A stretch of DNA of 64,000 nucleotides from Tubulanus polymorphus (taxonomy: Eukaryota; Nemertea; Palaeonemertea; Tubulaniformes; Tubulanidae). The DNA is taken from positions 9,497,450 through 9,561,449 of the forward strand of contig NC_134026.1 of the NCBI RefSeq assembly GCF_964204645.1. The letters are read 5' to 3'. The number at the start of each line of letters is the position of its first letter. The stretch's first letter is position 1. The notes under the pieces are model-generated. The model saw only the letters and a program-made list of their open reading frames with translations, was not told the origin of the DNA and ran no database searches. A program made the translations under genes and the position numbers. Shown one piece after another: positions 10,779-21,279 of the stretch.

Positions 10779-11394
10779 CTGGCAAAGAGAAAATTGATGT
10801 AATGTAATCATACGCTCGGGTCAACAGCCTTCCCCCTACTCATGCTTTTCGGTTCGAATCCCAACTCGTCTCACTGGTCACACTCATTCCGGCACGATTG
10901 GTAATCGGGTGAACCGTAAAAGCATTCATCGCCTGTATTGCATTTCAATGTATATTCAGGTATCGCAACACTGACTTTGTATCTACTACGATGTATGTAT
11001 TATATCGATCAGTTGCAGACAAGCGCGCAACTACTGTTGCAGTGCGTGTACGTGGCGAACAGAGCTGCCAACTATTCTTGATTTTCAGTATTTGTTACTG
11101 ACCTAATTAATTAATAAATATAATTATTACCTGTGAGAGTTAGATCGTTTAATTCCTAGCATGTGTATCCTATGAAAGTGTTGAATGAGTTGTTGTTCGT
11201 ATCGCCTGCCCTTTATACTTTGTTATCTTGATGGTTTGGTTGCTTTATCTGGTCGGGTCGGTCGATGGCTCATTCCAACTGGTTTTTCAAATTTTCCCGC
11301 CTTGTATCCCGGAAAATATGTCATGCCACCATTAATTAGCCTGAATCACGGAAGACTAGTAGTGGCACCTTTATATGTGTCCTTGGAGTGACCT
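10779..11394. other. No gene; one isolated box-B-like motif
   Basis: Contains GGTTCGAATCCCAACTCG at 10851, which resembles a polymerase III box B, but no matching tRNA fold or box A was found. It could be the remains of a tRNA-derived SINE. Nothing else recognised. Confidence 0.4.
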
Positions 11395-11515
11395 TTTGTC
11401 AAGGTCAACCAAGATTGCCACAGGCCAAGGTAAAGGTTACTTCCAGGTCGCTCCCCGGGTCAAAGGCCAAGCTGCAAATTGACAAGGCAGCTCGCCACAC
11501 TTTTCAGGAAGTTTG
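11395..11515. repeat. Short repeat rich in AGGTCA-type half-sites, copy 1
   Basis: A segment reading CAAGGTCAACC, CCGGGTCAAAGGCCAAGCTGC and GACAAGGCAGCTCGCCACAC is a diverged relative of 13855-13945. Both carry several GGTCA half-sites of the kind bound by nuclear receptors. Function unknown. Confidence 0.5.
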
Positions 11516-11541
11516 AATCTGCCTAGTTGTACTGGGAGTAA

Positions 11542-12323
11542 AGGCTGGCTTATGTCGACAAGCGACGCGACGCCTACCGACGCAACTGACAGCGACCGCG
11601 ATCACAGCCCAGCTTATGTTGACTGCGCTCCGATTCCCGACTAGCGAGATACGAGATCTGCCCAGTTGCTTCCCTGCTTATGTCGGTACGATTACTGGCA
11701 ACTGAACTGACCGCCGATGATCACGTGATACGCATTTTGACAATAGATTTGAATTATCTTTAATTATTGGGAAGTATAATTCCAGAACCTAAGCTATTTC
11801 TTTAAGATCTTATTCTTTCTGATTTCTCTTTTGAATACTATGTGCTAGCGACATCATATAAAGATGGCCGCTCACACCATAATTCTACCAATTTCGTTTC
11901 TAGATCTTCAGTCAATCATCTGCCGTGCTGAAGGTTTGGTTTACGTATGGAACTGCTTGAATTTTGAAAGTTAATGGCTAATTACTAATGACGCCAACTA
12001 GCGGTCATTATCTGTACTATGTATATGCGGTCTCTCATTGGCTGGAATTGCTGCGCTCAGTTCCGTCGCGTCGCAGATGAGCTTATGTCGGTTGCGATCG
12101 AAAGCAACTGTCCGCCTACTGTAGGCCGGAGTAGAACATGGGCAACTAGCCGGATACGACTTGCGACGAGTCGGTAGGCGTCGCGTTGCTGTCGCAAGCC
12201 GGCTTATGTCGAACCGATTGAGGAGCAACTGGCGGCCTCTCGTAGGCCGCTAGTTGCCGCTAATCGGCAATAAACCCAGTTGCGTCGGTAGGCGTCGCGT
12301 TGCTTGTCGACATAAGCCAGCCT
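11542..12323. mobile_element. Harbinger-like non-autonomous DNA transposon
   Basis: A 782-bp element with terminal inverted repeats AGGCTGGCTTATGTCGACAAGC at the left and the exact complement at the right. It is flanked by a TAA direct repeat (11539-11541 and 12324-12326). A 3-bp TAA/TWA duplication is typical of PIF/Harbinger elements. Subterminal regions are GC-rich and hold many inverted CGACGCCTACCGACGC-type motifs. No transposase is encoded. A second copy lies in the opposite orientation at 25698-26825. Confidence 0.88.
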
Positions 12324-12819
12324 TAAGTTTACATCATGAATTGTGAGAAAGTGAATTATGCATTGTGTTGTTTGATGATAATCACAGCAGATCATTGCTT
12401 TAATTACTGTGTACACACTGGATTGGTATTTTATACTGCAATTGTCTTGTTGGCCAGATTAGTTTAAACAATGGTCATAAGTGGGCTATAGGCCTTGTTA
12501 TCATTCCCAAGTGTCTAGACCATTCTTTCTCAATCATTTTGGAGGGCTTAATTATTTGATTGCAAAGAATCAATTAGACATTTACCCAGGAGTTTAGCAA
12601 CGGTTACTTGAAGTTCCTAGTTGGGCTGGTCCGGGACTGTCACCATGTTTCAGTCAGATGCTACTGGAGCAATTCTTTTCCATAATTGATTTGGTGGCTC
12701 AACTTCGCGGAAATTGTGTCAATTAATGGTCAATTTTCATAACATTTTCTAAACACCCGGGGGACATCTGAATTACCATCACCATTTTTATTTGAGCATA
12801 TGATTACATTATAATTAGA

Positions 12820-13830
12820 AGTTAAACATTTCTTTTATTTCTTCGTCTATCGCCTCCCAATCGTTATTTAAGTTATCGTAATACTCATTACGTTTCATTT
12901 TGTATGATGTTTCATTAACCCTTTCAGTGCTGACTAATCAATACCCTATCGTGCTGCAGATAATTTGAACATTTTAGAAAAATTCTACCCTAGTGTGTTG
13001 AATAACGGATGTACCACTATAGTGCGTCTAAACCGTGGCGCAGAGTATCGTTAGTTTGTTATATTTCACTATGTTTGACAGGTGCTGCCATCTTTCAATA
13101 AAGATAAAAATTAATTACTAATTACATCAATACACCGCAGTACGGTGTACTAGTGAAATCCATCTTCGATTCATACACTGCACTGCGAGCCGCACTGAAA
13201 GGGTTAATGAATTCTATGCCTGAGTCTTGGGCTTCGCCCGTTTGTTGTACATACTCTTCTTACATTTTGTTTTCATTTTCAAGTAACAATTCCTGAATAC
13301 TCGCAATCTTATTTATTGACTTTTCAGTTAAATTCTTTCCCCACCCTAGTTGATATGCCCGGCCATAACACGTATTGAATTAGCTTTTCATAGAAACTTT
13401 CACAGAGTTGTGGACCTAACTTTTAACCTTTAAACTTGACCATCAAGAATCTACGCTTTACTGTGACCAGGTCGATGGTCCCGGTGAACCTTGTTATAGG
13501 GTCCAGTTCATTTGTTGTGATTGTGTCATCGTCGGAGAGTTTTTGTTTGGTGCTAAGGGTCTTAACTTCTCACTCCGACTGATACATAGCCAAGATCATC
13601 GACAAAACACTGGAGTAATTCCAAAGGGAATTGCCGGCATCATCCACTTCGAATATCTTGTGGGCAGTGCTCATCTCCCTTGCCCACACACCCTCCGAGT
13701 CTGTCGGCATCATACTGCTGATGTTACGGGGTTGGTGTGTTGATGATGTGCTGATGTTTTCCGAGCAGTGTTTTCCAGCTGCTTTGGTGTCCTGGAATGC
13801 ACGGGAAGGTGGCACCATGATGCCACGTGG
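12820..13830 (-). pseudogene. Superfamily-3 helicase-like relic, copy A (virus- or transposon-derived)
   Basis: Minus-strand fragments match the coding frame of copy B at 14276-14720. Upstream parts (about 13830-13600) show an AAGKH stretch that may be a decayed Walker A. This is followed about 45 residues later by a Walker-B-like EVDDA (near 13650). The STKQK and TITTN segments follow at about 13500-13550, then VKRRFLMVKF and a C-terminal NNDWEAIDEEIKEMF near 12840-12880. In-frame stops occur, and a piggyBac-like MITE (12919-13203) interrupts the C-terminal part. SF3 helicases are found in small DNA viruses and related mobile elements. The exact source is not identifiable by eye. Confidence 0.5.
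12919..13203. mobile_element. piggyBac-like MITE with TTAA target site
   Basis: A 285-bp element bounded by CCCTTTCAGTGC and its complement GCACTGAAAGGG, flanked on both sides by TTAA (12915-12918 and 13204-13207). TTAA duplication and CCC-starting ends are hallmarks of piggyBac. It has no coding capacity. Removing it restores alignment between copy A and copy B of the helicase-like relic, so the insertion came after that duplication. Confidence 0.88.
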
Positions 13831-13839
13831 ACATTTCCC

Positions 13840-14050
13840 TTAACCTTTACCTTACGTCGAAAGGTTAAAGGTCACCCGGGGTCACTCTCCAAGGTCACGG
13901 CCAAGCTGGAGATTTGCAAGGCAGCACACTGTGGCAAGTGCCCTGTAAATCTCCAGGTAACCTTTGACCCTGTGATGACCTAGGCAGTGGCCATCTTTTT
14001 TACCTTGAACTGACCTTGGTTCAAGGTCACAGTCAGCTACGGATTTGGGA
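13840..14050. repeat. Repeat rich in AGGTCA-type half-sites, copy 2
   Basis: Holds AAGGTTAAAGGTCACCCGGGGTCAC, CCAAGGTCACGGCCAAGCTGGAG, GACCTTGG and TTCAAGGTCACAG within 200 bp. Part of it (13855-13945) is a diverged copy of 11395-11515. Short AGGTCA motifs are frequent by chance, but the density here is high. Confidence 0.45.
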
Positions 14051-14275
14051 GATAGGGGCCCCTGTTCTAGCCGGGTTAAGGTCGTGGGAAACATCGTGGA
14101 CGTTGTGCTGCTCCTCGTGTACCTCAGGACACCTATTGGATGAAGGTATTCTTCTTTATTGACCTGACCCTACAATTCCTACCCTGACTCTGAGTTGTTG
14201 GGTCCAGGTCTTCTGGATTTCCTCTCCAAAATAGACTCAAACTCAAGACTTTTATTAACCATCATTTTCATTATT

Positions 14276-14720
14276 TGATTACATAATTAAAAAACCAAAT
14301 ATTTCTCTTATTTCATCATCAGTAGCCTCCCAATTATTGTTAAAGTTATGATAATCTTTACATTTCATCTGCTTGACCATTTCATCTATTTCCATCAAGT
14401 CTATGTCTAGAGCCTGAAGGGCTTCATCATAACTATTATTATTTTCTTGTGGCATTTCTTTGTCATCCTCAAGTAAACATATTGAACATAACTTTTCAAA
14501 AATTTTTCGCATAGTTCGGATCCGAATATGTTTATATATGTTCTGACTTGAAGCTTAACGTGAATTTAACAATCACAAACCTACGTTTGACTGCCTCCAG
14601 GTCTATTGTGTCGGCGAATCTGTTTATCAGGTCTGGGTCGTTTGTACTTATCAACGTCATAGTGGGCGTGTTCTTTTGTTTAGTGCTGTGAATTTTCGCC
14701 TCCCACTCAGACTGATTCAT
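14276..14720 (-). pseudogene. Superfamily-3 helicase-like relic, copy B (C-terminal part)
   Basis: Two minus-strand open frames, 14720-14532 and 14512-14279. The first reads SEWEAKIHSTKQK, then TPTMTLISTND (resembling SF3 motif C: hydrophobic strand then S/T-N), then LEAVKRRFVIVKF, where an arginine finger is expected. The second is an acidic C-terminal tail ending NNNWEATDDEIREIFGF. A frame change separates them. No Walker A or B region is found upstream, so this copy is truncated. It is about 1.45 kb from copy A and similar at the protein level, suggesting tandem duplication of a viral or transposon-derived gene. Confidence 0.5.
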
Positions 14721-15542
14721 TTAACATGATCTGGTTGATCAAATTACAGGCTGGATTTCACAGCTGGGACGATCTGTGGAATTGAGACATTGAACTGTAC
14801 CATTTTATGTTTATACCTATCCAGGAAGAGTCAATGGCGTTTGAACTCGCGACTGCAGCGGCGAAAGCCACAGCAATAATTTACTGAATAACATTTTTTT
14901 CATTCTATACTATCGTTTTGACGAAATTAAATTAAATTTGCCACGGCAACATTAGCAAAAATTGGCGAATGGCGGCGGCAATCAAAATTTGCTTCCAACG
15001 CACCTGAGAGGAGACTGATGGATCCAATATGGTGGACAAATCTCTGCTTCTATTGATGGCGAAATTTGGTTGAACTTCGGTGATTTTGTAGCATTGGATT
15101 TGAACAAACTTCCATGCATATAATTAATTTATGCATTATGATGATAAATCATATAGTAAACCTATCAAAACCTAACAAGAAAATTCATCCCTGCGCACTG
15201 GTCATATTAGTTAGTTCAACCGTCAGTGTGCAGGTGTTTCTATTGTCGTGATAAATTTTTAAAACGAAGCAACCCTTCTCTTGACAGGACAATAACAACT
15301 CCAATTGAAGGTGCATTAGCTTCGGAGCTTACATCATTCTTTACGATGAGAAGATTCAGCCCGTGGCGAATACAACAGTCGGATTTAGTTGTCTAAAAAA
15401 CAGTTACCGGTATTCAAAATCTGAAAAAATTAGACACGATACCTGAATGGATGGACGGCGCAATTTGGAATCACAGGAATGTAATCGACATTAGATGTTT
15501 TGGCCATAAAGAGGTTTTCATTAGTGATAAAAGTCCAATATA
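14721..15542. other. Upstream region of the THAP-zinc-finger gene
   Basis: No ORF, repeat or RNA gene is recognised. It should contain the promoter and 5' UTR of the gene beginning at 15543, but no TATA box or other core element stands out. Confidence 0.4.
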
Positions 15543-15735
15543 ATGCCTTCTTATTGCTGCGTTCCGCACTGTTACGATAGGGGAGGACATCGTTTTCCGA
15601 TGAAACCCGACATGAGAATTAAATGGATCCAAGCTGTCAATCGAGGCGAGGAAGATTGGTTGCCAACTAAATGGTCAGTTGTGTGTCCGAAACACTTTGA
15701 CCCTGGTACTGACTATGAAGAGAAATCTAGAGAAG
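15543..15735 (+). CDS. THAP-zinc-finger protein gene, exon 1 (THAP domain)
   Basis: ATG after GTCCAATATA opens a 64-codon exon ending at AGAAG|GTATGT in phase 1. It encodes almost a whole THAP domain, a C2CH zinc-dependent DNA-binding fold: MPSYCCVPHC with C5 and C10, FP at 18-19, the invariant W28 (IKWIQA), and C48-x2-H51 in VVCPKHF. THAP domains bind short DNA sites and occur in P-element-type transposases and in domesticated transcription factors. The domain's final VP-x-x-F motif is encoded by exon 2. The start is chosen because THAP domains characteristically begin right at the initiator methionine. Confidence 0.85.
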
Positions 15736-17385
15736 GTATGTCTATAGTGTCATTTACATTTTTCACGATGTGGTTGAAATGTCTTATTTTGGCTTGGGGA
15801 AATATTGACTTAGGAATAGAAAAAATCCGGAGGCCAGTTGCACAAAGCTAAGAATCGCATATGTGTGTAAAATGGTTCAAAACAAGAAACTGAAAACTTA
15901 TAAATTTTGATTTGGTCACTTCACCATTTCAAATTTGATTGTTCTGGTTTTACCTGAGACATTAATTTTCAAAATGTGAAAATAGCGGTTTTCGAATCAA
16001 ATCATAACCAACACTGCACATTTTAACGCCATATTGATCGCCATAAGTGATAATCAATAAAATTTCTGAAGGGATGGAATAGTACCTGAATAAATGCAAA
16101 GGAGATTTTTAGTGAAGTCCATTTTTGCTAACGGATATGACAATTCCTTCCATTGGTACAAAATAACTTTTGAACGGGGCCTAGTTTCTTTCCCGAAATT
16201 TCAAAATATTCAATGCAGTAATTCCACTAACATGAATAAAATTTCGAATTCCATTGCATTTTGTCAGAAAGCGTTGATTGATTTAGTTCATTATTTGTTG
16301 TTGGAAATATATTTCTTTTTGCAAGAACGCATGCATTGTCACATATATTTGTGCTTCGCACTCGCATGTCACAGCGACTTGCTGCTATGTAGTGTAAATC
16401 TATTCACTACTGCTAGGCCTTTTTTTAATAGCTTGGTTTACGGGACCCACCTCCCGAAATTTAAAGAAAAGTAGAATTAAAAAGAAAATTTTTAAAATTT
16501 TCATTGGAAAAACGAGCAAAAAAAAGTTTTCACCTCCGCCGAATGAGAATCCTGGCTTGAATGATGAAAAAATTGCAAAGCGCAAGGTTTTTTTGATCGC
16601 AGTTTGCAGAATTCGAACTTTCCAAGAATCTTTTGTTTGGACATACCCTATCAACAGTTCCCTCTTCCTTCAAAAAGTCATTTTATCTCACGGAGGGAAT
16701 TTTTTTAAAATTTTTATTTCCTCCGAAATGATATTTTAATAGGTTTATCCTGTAAACCAAGCTATTAAAAAAAGGCCCTAGCTACGCACATGTATATGAA
16801 AAGTGTGCCTCGCGTGTGGCCTAGTTTAAGTTTTCCAAGAAATTGCAAATGATTTTAGCAACTGCGTGCTGCCGTGGTTAACATTAACGGCAAGCGCGCA
16901 TTTTCAAAATCTTTATTATTTTAGAAATAATGATGTAGGCCTAAAACAAAATCTTTATGAATCATAAATGCTTAGACTCTAACATTTGGCCTTAAGGTCC
17001 AGTCTGATAGCTACAAAGCAACTATGTTGACATGTGGATGCTAAGCTTGTACCCTATGGACTGCATGGTCAACTAATTGGCCTATGCCATGGGTTTTTGG
17101 CAATTCTGCCAAGCGCAGATTGTATGTGGTTGTAAGAAGTACACATACTGACGTACAATTTTGATGGTATGGATAAAACATGCATCATCATGTTAATTTA
17201 GGAAAGTCCATATTAACAATTCTGTTTCTTCGTAGTTATGGTAGACCCTACCCTATACAATGGCTTAATCTTGTTTTATTCGTATACTTGAGGGCTTGAG
17301 CATGCAATGTTTTGTAGCTCATCCATCTAATTCTAGCGGTACACGCACTCCAGATGGATATATTCAGTTTTAATTCATTTTCCAG
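15736..17385 (+). other. Intron 1 of the THAP gene; contains a MITE
   Basis: GTATGT donor and TTTTCCAG acceptor. Apart from the MITE at 16418-16776 the intron shows no coding sequence or RNA gene. Confidence 0.75.
16418..16776. mobile_element. 359-bp MITE inside intron 1
   Basis: Terminal inverted repeats GCCTTTTTTTAATAGCTTGG and its complement CCAAGCTATTAAAAAAAGGC extend about 26 bp to GTTTAC. CTAG lies next to both ends (exactly adjacent at the left, one base away at the right) and may be the target duplication. The interior is AT-rich and partly palindromic, with no gene. Superfamily not assigned. Confidence 0.7.
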
Positions 17386-17583
17386 GTGATGAACTACAGA
17401 ATAGGAAATTGAAAGCAGATGTCGTTCCACATATATTTCCGAAGATAACTGATGAATTTCGACATCGGAGGAGGAGACGTAGAAAGAAACTGAAAATGTA
17501 CGAAGATGAATCTAGTATTGATGCTTGTCTGGCTGAAATTGCTGAACTAAATATAGATATTGATACAGAAACTATTAATTCAG
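17386..17583 (+). CDS. THAP-zinc-finger protein gene, exon 2
   Basis: Bounded by TTTTCCAG and TTCAG|GTAAAA, phase 1 at both ends, 198 nt, so it joins exon 1 and exon 3 without a frame change. It starts GDELQNRKLKADVVPHIFP. The VVPHIF corresponds to the conserved AVPxIF motif that closes THAP domains, which independently confirms the exon 1 call. A highly basic run (HRRRRRRKKLK) follows, a likely nuclear localisation or DNA-contact segment. The exon ends in an acidic, probably helical stretch (CLAEIAELNIDIDTETINS). Confidence 0.8.
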
Positions 17584-19167
17584 GTAAAAATATACTCCTA
17601 GGCAAATGTGGTTCCTGCAGTACCATGAAATCAGGAAAACATTTGCAGATATTTTGCAGTTCAGAATTTGGCACATTTTCCTCTAATTTGGAAATATTTG
17701 GGAAAGGGAAACTTTTCAGCAATTGTTCTTGAAAAAACCTTTTTCAACCATTAGAATGATCACTTCCAGTGAGTACGATGGTGTATATATCAGTGTATGA
17801 TATGTGTATTTTAATCACAGGCGATTTCCAAATGGAAAAATCACCCATGAAATGCTTGGGAAAAATACAAATTTGGATTCATGTGACTGTAAGAACCATA
17901 CGCTAAGAGAAAAATTCATTTAATAATGACAAACTTTCAATTTGAATTCATGACTGTAGCAAAAGAGCGGTGTGTGATATGTAATACTCTAGACACACAT
18001 ACATACATCATAAAAGGGATCTTTATTTTCATTCACTTTATCTTCAGCAAAATCAGTTTTCAGTTGCATGTATTGTCATCATATTACATAATAAATGAGA
18101 ACTTGGTACTCCAAGAGTTGTTGACTGATTTGGTATCTTTATGTGGAAAACTGGCCCCTGCTATGTTTTCTCTTAATTTCCTACTACAAGCTGATGTTCT
18201 ATATAGGATACTTGATTTGAACTGAATCCTGGATAATATATTTGATACTATACCTGATACCCTTCTGTAGTACACCTTTGTGGAGCCAAATCAGTATCGA
18301 TTTTTCCCAGTTGTTATTCGCTGATTGCTTTGAATATTTGACAAGAATATACTGCCTCTGGTGAGCCCACTTGCAGTGCAAAACCCAGCGGTTTACGGCA
18401 TTCACTTTTCATTCATGCAGGATGTGAATATTGTTTATAGCCTTCATGGTTTTTGGCTCGAGTCTATGTCGACGGTCTGGCCCGATCGATATTTTTCTTT
18501 ATGGTGCGCAAAGTTGAAAGCCGTGGGTTTCATATTTTTTGAGAAATTAACCAAAAGATATTTATACGACTGGAATAATTATTTTATCATCATTAATTGA
18601 AGTCATTTTATTAGGCCATCCGTAGGCTGAGCCTATTACTATACAAATGGAGCGAATTTGAATGACATGGTTTCCAGAGTAAAGGCTCTTTCACTGTGCA
18701 ACTGAGCATATATTTATACAAATCATTCATTAGAGCATTGTCCATTCTCCAACCCCTATGAAGCTGAATTTTGAAAGAGGGCCTCGTTAAAATTTATATG
18801 AGCTTTTTCGCGAATATCTGATCACAAAAATATCTGTTTTAGAAAGCCAACCAGTAAGCAAAGACTCCTCTATGATTGTCTTAGCTGCAGAGATCAGCAG
18901 GTGTTCACGTGAACCCGCGGTATCATCTACCGTTTTACTTCCTGGTTTTATTTTTAGATCTAAAATTGTATTTCGAGATTGATTTCTGTGAAAGCTTTAG
19001 TTGATTTGGTGTTTGGGAGGGATATTTTTTTTCACTACGGAAAATATCATCGACAATTGTGCAGAAAGTCCGGGAAAAATAGCTTTTTCTCAAATCGGAT
19101 GGATGAATTTGATATGCTAATTAGCCATGTGCTCGAACTACAAATTCAGTCAAATTTAATTCATAAA

Positions 19168-19255
19168 AAAATATCAAATCCAATTCAATTTTACTTTATT
19201 GAACAAATAAAAACATCAAATCCAATTCAATTTTGTTTTATTGAGCAAATTTCAG
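19168..19255. repeat. Two-unit tandem duplication of about 45 bp
   Basis: TATCAAATCCAATTCAATTT followed by TTTATTGAACAAAT is repeated once with few changes (CATCAAATCCAATTCAATTT, TTTATTGAGCAAAT). It lies in intron 2 of the THAP gene. Confidence 0.8.
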
Positions 19256-19394
19256 AAAATTCAATTCTATTCCACATTAAAATCAATAAGATCAAGGGAA
19301 AAGATTCATCTGAGGTATTTGTTCCTACCAGATCCAGTCGCTGTCTGTGCTACTTTTGTATTCCACGATTGTATTGTGTAAATTATTAGGTATT

Positions 19395-19690
19395 GGCTCT
19401 GAGCTGGGAGTGTATTTTGACAAATTTAACCCACAGAATGCATCATCATTTGCCATTTTATGAAATGCTGACAGGCTGGCCATAGTGCCCCTTGGGGCTC
19501 TTGTTTTTCCTGTTGCCCATGCAGGATGAGGTATTACCGAGATCAATTCGGGTTCTCCACTAATGTAACGATTAAGAGAAGTGACAGTGAAATTACGCGC
19601 ACTCATCGGGTAACGAACCTGGGTCTTGTACGTAGAAAGCAAGCGTGCTAGCCAGTAGACCAATAGAACTAGTCCACGTAGCCAGTGGTT
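19395..19690 (-). mobile_element. tRNA-derived SINE (reverse orientation)
   Basis: On the minus strand the head (about 19690-19600) resembles a tRNA. A box-A-like TGGTCTACTGGCTAGCACG is followed about 35 nt later by a box-B-like GGTTCGTTACCC, then a non-tRNA body. The body reads on through GAGCCCCAAGGGGCACT. Ends and target duplication could not be fixed. The box B has one mismatch from consensus, so this copy may be inactive. Confidence 0.55.
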
Positions 19691-21279
19691 ATACAGCTTG
19701 TCCTATATGCGTAACACTCGCTTGTCAGGCGTTTGTTGCCACTTGACTGAAGCCTCTTAGTTGGAGGCAAAAGCGCCCTGGCAAGGGAGGATGGGAAAAA
19801 ACCACGTCATGTGTTATTATTGATATATCCTTTCGGCCCTCGGGATTTTCCATATATTTCCAAACTTCGTTTACCCATAAAGACCGATCGCGGACAGATT
19901 GATTGATATATCTCAGTAAAAATGTTTGATAAATCCCGTGACTCCTGTTGGCTACAGAAATAAAGGTAACAAGGTAAATTGTATGTGAGAGTCAAAATCA
20001 CTTAATTCGTCAATTGGATAATTTATCACTTTTGTGCCGGTCCCAAAAGTGACGATTAAAGCAAGGTCAATTGTACAAGTAATGACTTCACTAAGTTGCA
20101 AAGCAATAAGAACGGGTTTTTGAATTACATGTAAATTATGCAAATTATGGCCACTCATTAAATCTGTTGAAGAACAGCATTTTTATCATTTTTGCGAACC
20201 AATTCTTAATTAGTGGGAATTATTGGATACAGTATGAAGCAAAGTTGGGCAGTTTATTATGCTATTAATCATGTGCGTATTCAGTGTTAAGGTTTTACAG
20301 TTATTTCATGGCAATCAAGTTGCAAATTACTTATTTTAGCCTACTGTGGCCAAAGTATACACATTTGAAAATAACTTTGAATTGAAAAGTTGTTTAGATT
20401 TATTTACTTGAGCTACATCTTGAATTCCATAAATATTCAATTTTTGGTATGGTTACCAGGTGGCATTTTACATGAAAAATAATTCATTTTGATCCATTTT
20501 GGCTAAACTATAGATTTTTCAGAATGGGTTTGAATTGCAAAGTTGTTCAAAATACTGAGCTCTACCTATGTACCAAATTTTTGTTACTTCACTTACTTTA
20601 CATGCTTTTCCTTTATTGTGGATTAACCGAAGGGTTTCAATGGCAAAGTGGTTTGGGATATCCGGCATTGCCCAAGTGTGCAATGCAAAAATTTCTCAAC
20701 CTTGAGCTGGTTGTATGAGCTGGCAAGTAGGAAACTTTGTAATTCAAGTCTATGTTTATACACTCGATTGAGGCTTTGCCTCATGGAAGATTTATCAATC
20801 TTCTATTCTACGTGCTTCGACCAATCCAACAACTTGAGATGCAATTGAAATAATTTTGCAGTGATACTAGGTGAAATGTTTTAAGGTGCGGGGTTTCTTT
20901 TTTGTCAACATTGCTTGCTGCTTTTGAGTTCAGTTTGAAGTTTATCTAACTGCACTATCAGATGGCTGTTTCTATAGCGCTTGGCGATGGGCATATAAAT
21001 TCTGCTCTACATCACAGCTCAAACTTCTAAAGATGACGTGTACACACACACAATTTTTGTGGAAATCAAGGAGTTAGTAGCAAATTGCATTCAGGTTTTA
21101 GAATGAAATCTGGATTACAAACTTCCTGGAATATGTAGAACGTGTCCTGGTCAAAATGAATGCACTAGACGAGTATAACAGAAACAGTAGAAAATCCCAC
21201 TTTCCTAAAAAAGCCTTGTTACTGGGGTGAACAAAACCAGGTTACTGTTATCTCATGATGTATTAATTGTATTTTTCAG

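Larger units (their letters stand above)
17584..21279 (+). other. Intron 2 of the THAP gene
   Basis: A 3.7-kb intron with GTAAAA donor and ATTTTTCAG acceptor. It contains a short tandem duplication (19168-19255) and a tRNA-derived SINE in reverse orientation (about 19395-19690). No extra exon is needed, because exon 2 and exon 3 are both phase 1. Confidence 0.7.

Noticed and set aside
10851-10870. tRNA gene from GGTTCGAATCCC
   Set aside because: No box A at the right distance and no cloverleaf can be drawn.
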